From positions 30,580 through 94,579 of IMG/VR virus record IMGVR_UViG_3300036820_000008: a stretch of DNA of 64,000 bases, one strand, 5' to 3'. The translations under genes and the position numbers were made by a program. Positions 55,501-61,925 of this stretch are shown here, piece after piece. The notes beneath the pieces were generated by a model. It worked only from the letters and a program-made list of their open reading frames with translations. It had not been told where the DNA came from and ran no database searches. The first letter of the stretch is position 1; each line of letters opens with the position of its first letter. The stretch is from a virus.

Positions 55501-58216
55501 GTCTGGACCGGAGCAGTATCTGGGCGACATGCTACACTCGATTCAGTCTATCACGCAGGCTCAGGACAATCTGATCCAGATCGTGACTTCGAGCGAGAAC
55601 GCATTTGACACTTTTGGCCTGGGACAGGCAACTATAGCAAGTAACTTCACTGCTGCGGCAAAGGCTGCCGGTACCGCTACTCACAGTCTTGATGGGGTTA
55701 CGTCGAAGGTCTCTCTGGCCGGAGCGGCGATTGGCGGTCTCAGCCAGGCTAGCCTAACCCTGAACCAGTCGTTCTATTCTCAGGTTACTTCCGGACAGAG
55801 CCTCATCGACTCTTTGGAGCAACAGGAAGCTACTACCACAGACCTGACGACAGCTACTGCGACTATATCTAAGCAGCTCCTCCAGTATGCCGGGAACAAC
55901 ACGGCGGCTCGAGCAACAATTGTCGCGCTGATCAACGATGCGCTCGGACCGAACACCGTTAGCCTGCAGAACCTTAATACATGGGTGAAGAACAACAGTA
56001 CATCGATGCAGGGTCTTGACAGCATCGTAACTAAGGCCACCCTGAATGCCGGCAATCTTGCGAATGTCTTGAAGAGCGATCTCACGCAGCAATTTCAGGC
56101 AGACGTGCTCGCGTCGTCCGGAGCTACCGGAGAACTCAAGAAGTTCACGGATGCAGTTGTAAATGGCGGCGGAGACACAAAAGCATATGAATCTACCAGA
56201 AAGCAACTCATAACAGATCTAGAGAACACAGGTGAGTCTGCAAAGGAAGCCATATCGTACGTAGATGGCCTTACCGACTCCCTCGGCAAGCTGCCAAAGT
56301 CAATTGCGACAAGCATAGACATCGTGGCGGCCGGTAGCGGAGTGCTGACTGCTAGTGGTACGGCAGCTGGCCAGAAGATCAGCGACATGATTGACTTCAA
56401 GGCTGCCGGCGGATCCATCATCGGACCGGGTGGCCCCAAGGCCGATAAGATCCCGATCTGGGCCAGCAATGGCGAATTCATGATGCAGGCCAATGCCGTC
56501 AATAAGTATGGCATAGGATTCATGGACGCCGTTAACTCCGGTAGATATGCAGGTGGCGGATCGATAAACCTCGGTGGAGCCACTAACTGGATGACCGGAG
56601 TGGCCGACGATTGGGCCGCTACGTCCGCAGAGAACTTTATGCAGAAGAGCATAGAGGGATGGAAGACCGTATACCAGAACGCTAATAGGGTAGGCGTTGG
56701 GCCAGGCTCCCCAACCGGTGCCGGGGGTGGCGGTAACCCATCCGCGAACTCCGCGCTAGCTCGGGCTATATTCCCTCAGTACACAAGCGATCCTACGATC
56801 TGGAATGCCTGGAATTACGTCGCGATGCGTGAGTCTGGGTGGAACCAGTACGCTGACAACCCGAGCTCTGGTGCGTATGGCATAGGTCAGGCTCTGCCGT
56901 ATACCAAGATGCCCAAGGCAGCATGGCCTTCGTGGGCCGGAGGATCTAGCGACCCCAGGACACAGATTCTGTGGATGTGGGATTACATGGCGCAGAGGTA
57001 CGGCGGCCCGTATGGCGCTGCGGCCCATGAGAAGGAGTACAACTGGTATGCTACGGGCGGTCTCGTGGAAGCAGCCAAGAAGAAGGTTCTGGCGTTCGGG
57101 GCGTCCACCACTCAGGGCTACGGGGCGACCAAGGGTCATGACTATGTCTCTGACCTTATCGGTCTGGTCGGTGGCAAGTATGACATCATCAACGCCGGAC
57201 TAGCGGGCAACGAGATACTTTCCTCGGCCGTCGGCTTGCAGGGTGACAAGCGATTCACCGGATGGCTTGCCGGCATGAAGGCTGCAATCATCTGGGAGGG
57301 CAACGACGACATAGCGGCCGGTGCTAAGGCTGGCCCTATCGAGAGCGGCTACAGGCAGATGCTAGAGAAGGCTCACGCTGACAACATGAAGGTCGTCGGT
57401 GCTACGCTACAGCCCAGCAACTTCCCGGCGGGCGAAGAGAAGCAGCGCCTAGCCGTAAACCAGTGGATAAGAAGTAGCGGTGCATTCGATGCGGTTGCTG
57501 ACTTCGCTGCGGTACTGCGCGACCCCAAGAATTACGACCATATGGCATCTTGGGTGTACAACAAGGGTCAGGTACATGGTGTCCATCCCGGCGACGCCGG
57601 TTACGCGGCCATCGCTCCTGTGGCCGCTTCCGCCCTGAACAAGGTGCTGGCCACGTCTGTGGCAAAGACCGCAAAGACGACGGCCAAGACGCTGAGCCTT
57701 GAATCAGAGGCCACTCTGAAGAACCACTACAAGGAGTATGCGGCTGGCAATAAGAATGCAATGAGCCCGTTCGAAAAGCATCTCTGGCATCTCCTGCACA
57801 TAGGCGATAGTTGGAGCCAGATAGAGAGCATGTATGGCGGAAAGCCGAAGTCGAGTTCCTCGTCAGGGTCGACGAACCTTGACTATGTGTTCAATCCTGG
57901 CACAGGGAATTTTGCGGATGCAGAGAATGGTGCGCTCATACAGGAGATGTTCCGTGCGGGCGGCGGCAGCATAGTCGGAGTTAACTCCGGCACGTATGAT
58001 AATGGCGGCTGGCTACAGCCTGGGTACACAATGGCCTATAACGGGACTGGGCAGCCGGAACAAGTCATGGGCCCGAACAGCGGTGGCGGCCCGATGACTC
58101 TAGAAGTGGTATCAGGAGGACAAAGTGCATTCGAACAGTTCATGCTCCAGGCTATCAGAAACTGGGTCAGAGTCAAGGGAGGCGGAGACGTCCAACGAGC
58201 ATTCGGAAGTAAGTGA
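52544..58216 (+). CDS. Tape measure protein with lytic transglycosylase and SGNH domains, 1890 aa
   Basis: Length suggests a tail near 280 nm (about 1.5 angstrom per residue). Residues 30-320 hold repeated units (SFGIGDILGKLAEVKAA, ISFGVGNALTNIAALD; FGETVDLPV). Hydrophobic spans lie at about 500-590 and 730-830. A tail-associated motif (PIWASNGEFMMQANAVNKYG) sits near 1305. Residues about 1400-1500 form an SLT-like lysozyme domain with E1430 in MRESGWN and SSGAYGIGQALP. Residues about 1514-1705 form an SGNH/GDSL hydrolase: S1521 in FGASTTQGYG, N1587 in WEGNDD, H1681 in HGVHPGDAGY. The usual catalytic Asp three residues before that His is replaced by H1678. The enzyme domains are placed to act on the cell wall at DNA entry. 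Confidence 0.93.
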   Translation: MPNEVNIRITANDMTNSAFAGVMGRLAAVKKAADDAAVNRNISFGIGDILGKLAEVKAAADDAAAGDRQISFGVGNALTNIAALDAAVQGVANGGEIKFGIGDALGEIETLKAAMSGMSFGNVDVSKLGVALSALRSKLQSMGIADLADIDVQPGKIMTQLQLLKRLIQQAGISDVLDFNLNSGQLMDQLQKLGNISYDIPVNYDVGQIPKLQEEFTVPIKFDTSNIPKFGETVDLPVDLVPHNISALEQMVIDMPVNFDLGKVPKLGETVDLPVTFVPQNLAELRAVLDIPVDLVPLNLGAIEQAINLPVVLDLASIGSGAAESSLGALKDDISQVDTAIKSVVFDSKIMASSIFRNAGILTNLSIAAEDVAKAEVELGGAIGDVTDDTAALAKAVNESAESVSKFGTYVGDAAATTEGVKNDLPSTTKAILDMADSLQQGEKYAGGLGDAFFNMAPHVNVFGNYVIDQLIPAMTHFGSESAMLTNVALSGLGSALVAVGVKMGKLNDNVSLGLPMWKSTGGYWGILTGHLELFGGALTQIGVPSIIATASGLHILTDAIIEVSATLIPAIVGLGAFAAAGVDTADEVYTHFQALDKVNDELSGSMYPLTGAFGKMNEAAQPEVYVLLGEGLQVVAKNSGLLQNVALQAGKALDDLGARFTYAMNNGDGFGVFMKNSASDITGWGTLIGNIGGILGNFLKIMPGYAEIILQAADDTTQFVESLTSNNIVQAIGAVGLAMHGAILYIGILGTGFAKLASGILTTAAAGAYKLADGLSAIGISGADAAVVGFTDAAEGAAALPWGWIGIAAAGVGVLVYDLINAGDAMNAFASAVQNKITSTPIQNLGDTIKNTLATSIVDVQKATLNWYTVLGETQYYNTSITKTAAQAQAFDNATQSLANYKATVVVARQDLATYNSNMAYAAQVLGGTKAALVDLTGAGVTSAQMLTKNKQSLAEAVIEAEGYNQAIRAVSDGTGRFAAALNALSGPEQYLGDMLHSIQSITQAQDNLIQIVTSSENAFDTFGLGQATIASNFTAAAKAAGTATHSLDGVTSKVSLAGAAIGGLSQASLTLNQSFYSQVTSGQSLIDSLEQQEATTTDLTTATATISKQLLQYAGNNTAARATIVALINDALGPNTVSLQNLNTWVKNNSTSMQGLDSIVTKATLNAGNLANVLKSDLTQQFQADVLASSGATGELKKFTDAVVNGGGDTKAYESTRKQLITDLENTGESAKEAISYVDGLTDSLGKLPKSIATSIDIVAAGSGVLTASGTAAGQKISDMIDFKAAGGSIIGPGGPKADKIPIWASNGEFMMQANAVNKYGIGFMDAVNSGRYAGGGSINLGGATNWMTGVADDWAATSAENFMQKSIEGWKTVYQNANRVGVGPGSPTGAGGGGNPSANSALARAIFPQYTSDPTIWNAWNYVAMRESGWNQYADNPSSGAYGIGQALPYTKMPKAAWPSWAGGSSDPRTQILWMWDYMAQRYGGPYGAAAHEKEYNWYATGGLVEAAKKKVLAFGASTTQGYGATKGHDYVSDLIGLVGGKYDIINAGLAGNEILSSAVGLQGDKRFTGWLAGMKAAIIWEGNDDIAAGAKAGPIESGYRQMLEKAHADNMKVVGATLQPSNFPAGEEKQRLAVNQWIRSSGAFDAVADFAAVLRDPKNYDHMASWVYNKGQVHGVHPGDAGYAAIAPVAASALNKVLATSVAKTAKTTAKTLSLESEATLKNHYKEYAAGNKNAMSPFEKHLWHLLHIGDSWSQIESMYGGKPKSSSSSGSTNLDYVFNPGTGNFADAENGALIQEMFRAGGGSIVGVNSGTYDNGGWLQPGYTMAYNGTGQPEQVMGPNSGGGPMTLEVVSGGQSAFEQFMLQAIRNWVRVKGGGDVQRAFGSK

Positions 58217-58328
58217 AGTTGACGCTGAGGGGACAGAGACCGAAGCGCCACAAGTCATCACGTGCAGCGGCGGTATGAGCATGAGGCCGCTCGGCATGCG
58301 CCAGGTCCCGAAGGCACCCAATGCCTAA
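58125..58328 (+). CDS. Acidic small protein overlapping tape-measure end, 67 aa
   Basis: AGGAGG five bases before a GTG (58125-58127) inside the last 92 bases of the tape-measure gene. Acidic (SEVSEVDAEGTETEAPQ) with a short CSGGMSMRPLG end. Its stop overlaps the next start by 8 bases. The ideal ribosome binding site is the main reason to accept it. Confidence 0.55.
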   Translation: MHSNSSCSRLSETGSESREAETSNEHSEVSEVDAEGTETEAPQVITCSGGMSMRPLGMRQVPKAPNA

Positions 58329-58731
58329 TAACCCAACGTACTATGACGGGAGCGTAGAAGACTCCGTCAATGCTGTAACGGCCAATCTCGACAGCGGATA
58401 CCTACGCATCTATAGCGGATCGCAGCCTGCCCTCAATGCCTCACTAACCGGCACCCTCCTCGCGTCCCTGACATTTGGCGCGACCGCTTTCGGCGCAGCT
58501 AGTGCTAGCGGTGGGGTGGTGACGGCAACTGCCAACTCTATCGCCAATGAGACGAATGCTGTGAGTGGTACGGCCGGATACTTTGCTTTGGTCGAGAGTG
58601 ATGGGTCAACAGTTGTAGGGACAGGCACGGTAGGCACCGCTGGTTCCGACTTGAATATGTCTAGCATTGTGTTCTCAAGCGGCGCTACCGTTGCATGCTC
58701 CAGCTTCTCCATCGTCCAGCCTGAGACATAA
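58321..58731 (+). CDS. Minor tail protein, 136 aa
   Basis: Ser/Thr/Ala/Gly-rich beta protein (YLRIYSGSQPALNASLTGTLL), with a FGAASASGGVVTATAN segment typical of small actinophage tail proteins that I recall upstream of tail-fibre genes. No enzyme motif. Confidence 0.7.
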   Translation: MPNNPTYYDGSVEDSVNAVTANLDSGYLRIYSGSQPALNASLTGTLLASLTFGATAFGAASASGGVVTATANSIANETNAVSGTAGYFALVESDGSTVVGTGTVGTAGSDLNMSSIVFSSGATVACSSFSIVQPET

Positions 58732-58743
58732 GAGAAGATCTGA

Positions 58744-61290
58744 ATGGTCACCCTAACCACACCGCAGGCTACTGCAGCACTTGCTGGCGGATACACCCTG
58801 TACGTCAATGAGTATAACTCAAATGCCGCAAACTCGCTGACATCAGATGGGAATCCAGATTTCACGATCGCAACGTCTGGCATCTCCGTTTCGCATAGCG
58901 GTGCACCGGGTGCCTATAATTGCATGTACTTCGGCAATCATTGGGGAACTCTAAGTGCACCGGCAACAACAACAAAACTGCCGATTCAAGTATCGGCAAT
59001 TGCAGGCGGAGGCGTAGCACTAACATCAGTCAACATCACCGCGTCTGGCGTGGCTGGTGGAAGTGCATATGACTGTGCGTATGACATATGGTTCGTCCCC
59101 ACAGAAACTGGAAATCAGAATGGCACAGATTATGAATTGATGATCTGGCTGCAAGACGCCGGAGGAATTCAGCCCGCTGGTTCTGTCGTGGCATCGAACG
59201 TCATGATATCTGGCGTTAGTTGGACGGTGTGGAGTAATGGTGCCACAACCAGCTATGTAGCCACGAACCCCCAGACACAATTGGTTAATGCAGACATCGG
59301 ACTATTCGCGGCCGACGGAGTGGCACGAGGATACATAAGCGATACTTGGTGGCTAATTGATGTCGAGTACGGATTTGAACTTTGGACAAATGGTGCTGGC
59401 CTTAAGTGTAACTCCTTTAGCGTATCTATCGGGGGCGTAACTCCTCCGGTTGGTAGTAACGTAACTGTTGACTTTACCACTAACATTTGCACGATTGATC
59501 CTCTGGCCGTTGGATTTGTCGCCTCCGAATTTGGAACGTCGCAGGGGAGCAATCCTGTTCCAATAGTCGGTAGCGGAGGGAACGCTGCCTGGAAGACCGC
59601 TTTGGCTGCACTCGCTCCGGGGCACGTACGCTGTTCGCTAGCCTGGTATGGCGGTAACCCTAGCTACGGCGCAGGAGGTAGCCCCGGAGAGCAGGGGTCC
59701 GGAGGCAGTACTGCCACCGCCCTGATTGACGCCATCAAATCTATTGGCGCTCTTCCGCTCGTTTCGTTCAACGGCAATACAACTGATAACAATTTTGTGC
59801 CAGCCGACGGTGGCAGCATCGTTCATTTCTTCAATGATGATGGCGGCCAGAATGGCGGCCCGATCCACTACTGGTCTATTGGAAATGAGCCAGACAATAC
59901 CGGAGGCACTGGCCCGTACATGTCAGGAAGTGGGACAGGATCCGCCACCGCGACCCTCGCGGCTATGCGTGCCGCTGACTCTACAATTAACATTGGCATA
60001 CCAGCTGCTGCTTACTGGGATACAGCACTCCTGTCGTGGGCTGGCGAGCAATCTAACGTCGGAACTCTGTCTTACCATGCTTATGACGGTGGCAATACCG
60101 ACGGCACAGGATTCCCAACAGACCCACAAATGTACCAGCATATAAACAAGGACCTGCCGAATTACAAATCAGGCATAAATTACGGCGTTGAGGAATGCAA
60201 CTGGAATCCTTCATATAGCGGACAGACGCAGTTTTACGATTGGCACAACACATGCTTCATTGCAGATAACTGTGGACAAGCTCTAAGCGCCGGTGGACAC
60301 CTGACGATCTATGCTGACGCGAACGAAGCGCTAGGGCTGATGAACGACGGGTCGGGCGGGCAGAACCAGCCCGGATCATTCGGCACCAAGTTTCCGTCGT
60401 ACTGGGGTCTCGGCATATGGACCGGCATGAATGGCCAGTTCAAGCGCTGGGGCACTCACATGGTGTCTGCCAGCACAACATTCGCACAGGGAGTGCTGAC
60501 GGCATTCGCTAGCGATAGTGGCAAGATCGTGATCGTAAACAAGGATGGATCTAATAGCCATCCGCTGACCATAAGCGTAAAGCTAGCGGGCGCGGTCACG
60601 ACCGGCACGTATGTTATCAATGCGACACAGTTCAGCAACCCGACCGGAGCAATCCAGCAGGTTGCTAGTGGATCATTTTCCGGCAGTGTTATCAGCTATA
60701 CCATTCCGGCTGGCACCGCAATCAGCGTAGATGTCACAGCCGGCAGCGGTGGTGGCGGTGGCGGAGGCCAGGGCGGTGGCACTGCCTTTCTCAGGAACGA
60801 CTTTGAGGAAGGTACGAACGGGACTACGATCACCACTGCTAATAGCGCGGGCATAAACGAGAACCCGTTCGACGCTGTCACGATCGGCTCTGGCAATACG
60901 GTAGCGTTCAGCAATACAGAATTCGAAGGAACGCTATCGGGCAAGTTCGCGACTAGCTCAGGCGGGGGCGTCGCGTCGGTAACCTGGTCTACTGCTCTGG
61001 GCGGAACGCTCCCCGCTGTATATGGCCAGGTGTACCTGTTCCTTACGGCCAATCCTACAGAGAATGATGCGATCATAAGGTTCCATTTGAATGGAGCCTC
61101 AACGTGCAGCATACACATCGACACTAGCGGCAAGATAGAGATCTATGACGCTACGTCCACTAGCATCCACACGTTCACTAATGCTGTTCCGCTAGGACAG
61201 TGGGTCCGTATCGAATACTACATAGTGTTCAGTGCAACAACCGGGCAAGTTACTGTCAATATGTACTGCAATCCTAATAGCCCAGGATAG
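58744..61290 (+). CDS. Tail glycoside hydrolase: GH12-like plus clan-A-like domains, 848 aa
   Basis: Residues about 18-232 match the GH12 cellulase/xyloglucanase fold: NHWG, E131 in DYELMIWLQDAGG (expected nucleophile) and E212 in EYGFELWTNG, followed by NSFSVSI. Residues about 245-668 form a second hydrolase with a TIM-barrel pattern: E382 in WSIGNEPDN (acid/base) and E483/E484 in NYGVEECNWN (nucleophile), then a beta-sandwich ending in SYTIPAGTAISVDV. After a Gly-rich linker comes a LamG-like domain (FEEGTNGTTITTANSAG) shared with the last gene of the window. Located among tail-tip genes, so probably a virion depolymerase acting on surface beta-glucan. Confidence 0.85.
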   Translation: MVTLTTPQATAALAGGYTLYVNEYNSNAANSLTSDGNPDFTIATSGISVSHSGAPGAYNCMYFGNHWGTLSAPATTTKLPIQVSAIAGGGVALTSVNITASGVAGGSAYDCAYDIWFVPTETGNQNGTDYELMIWLQDAGGIQPAGSVVASNVMISGVSWTVWSNGATTSYVATNPQTQLVNADIGLFAADGVARGYISDTWWLIDVEYGFELWTNGAGLKCNSFSVSIGGVTPPVGSNVTVDFTTNICTIDPLAVGFVASEFGTSQGSNPVPIVGSGGNAAWKTALAALAPGHVRCSLAWYGGNPSYGAGGSPGEQGSGGSTATALIDAIKSIGALPLVSFNGNTTDNNFVPADGGSIVHFFNDDGGQNGGPIHYWSIGNEPDNTGGTGPYMSGSGTGSATATLAAMRAADSTINIGIPAAAYWDTALLSWAGEQSNVGTLSYHAYDGGNTDGTGFPTDPQMYQHINKDLPNYKSGINYGVEECNWNPSYSGQTQFYDWHNTCFIADNCGQALSAGGHLTIYADANEALGLMNDGSGGQNQPGSFGTKFPSYWGLGIWTGMNGQFKRWGTHMVSASTTFAQGVLTAFASDSGKIVIVNKDGSNSHPLTISVKLAGAVTTGTYVINATQFSNPTGAIQQVASGSFSGSVISYTIPAGTAISVDVTAGSGGGGGGGQGGGTAFLRNDFEEGTNGTTITTANSAGINENPFDAVTIGSGNTVAFSNTEFEGTLSGKFATSSGGGVASVTWSTALGGTLPAVYGQVYLFLTANPTENDAIIRFHLNGASTCSIHIDTSGKIEIYDATSTSIHTFTNAVPLGQWVRIEYYIVFSATTGQVTVNMYCNPNSPG

Positions 61291-61303
61291 ACAAGGATCG
61301 AAA

Positions 61304-61900
61304 ATGCCTGATGACCTGAAGTGGCACGCAGCACTACACATCGACAAGTACAGCGAAGAGCAGACCGCTGATATCGCGGCCCTTGAGGGTATCGATATAA
61401 GTGAGGTGACAGGAGAGCACTTTGCCAAGTACGAGATGGTGCCCGCTGACACCCAGGATATCGACGGAAATCTGCTCGTCACGGTCGGCCTCGCTGCCAT
61501 TACGAATGTCCTGATCGGATCAGGACAGGCGATGACTGCGACACGCACCGGAATAGGTGTCGGATCTACGGCCACCACAGCCGTCATCGGAGACACCCAT
61601 CTGGGAGCTGACGGATCAGCCGCCAACGGTACAACGGGTGCCTGGTACAGCGTCGTTGACAGCGCTCCCACCCACGCGAACGGCGTGCTTACGTTCATCT
61701 GCACATTCACGGCTGTCTCTAACAACGCCTTCGCGTGGGCCGAGTGGTGCATCTTTACTGCTACTGGTACGATCACTGCCGGTGACACCCTAGCATCCAC
61801 TGCTACCGGCACGATCATGATCAACCACAAGATACAGTCTCTTGGCACGAAGACATCTGGCGCGGCCTGGGTTCTGACCGCAACGATCACCCTGTCATAG
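61304..61900 (+). CDS. Minor tail protein, 198 aa
   Basis: Starts M-P-D-D-L-K-W with AAGGA upstream. The N-terminal part (DKYSEEQTADIAALEGID) is followed by a beta-rich domain ending in SGAAWVLTATITLS. I recall similar proteins beside tail hydrolases in actinophages. No catalytic motif seen. Confidence 0.72.
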   Translation: MPDDLKWHAALHIDKYSEEQTADIAALEGIDISEVTGEHFAKYEMVPADTQDIDGNLLVTVGLAAITNVLIGSGQAMTATRTGIGVGSTATTAVIGDTHLGADGSAANGTTGAWYSVVDSAPTHANGVLTFICTFTAVSNNAFAWAEWCIFTATGTITAGDTLASTATGTIMINHKIQSLGTKTSGAAWVLTATITLS

Positions 61901-61925
61901 AAACCGCCGTCAGAGAGGAGGCGGG

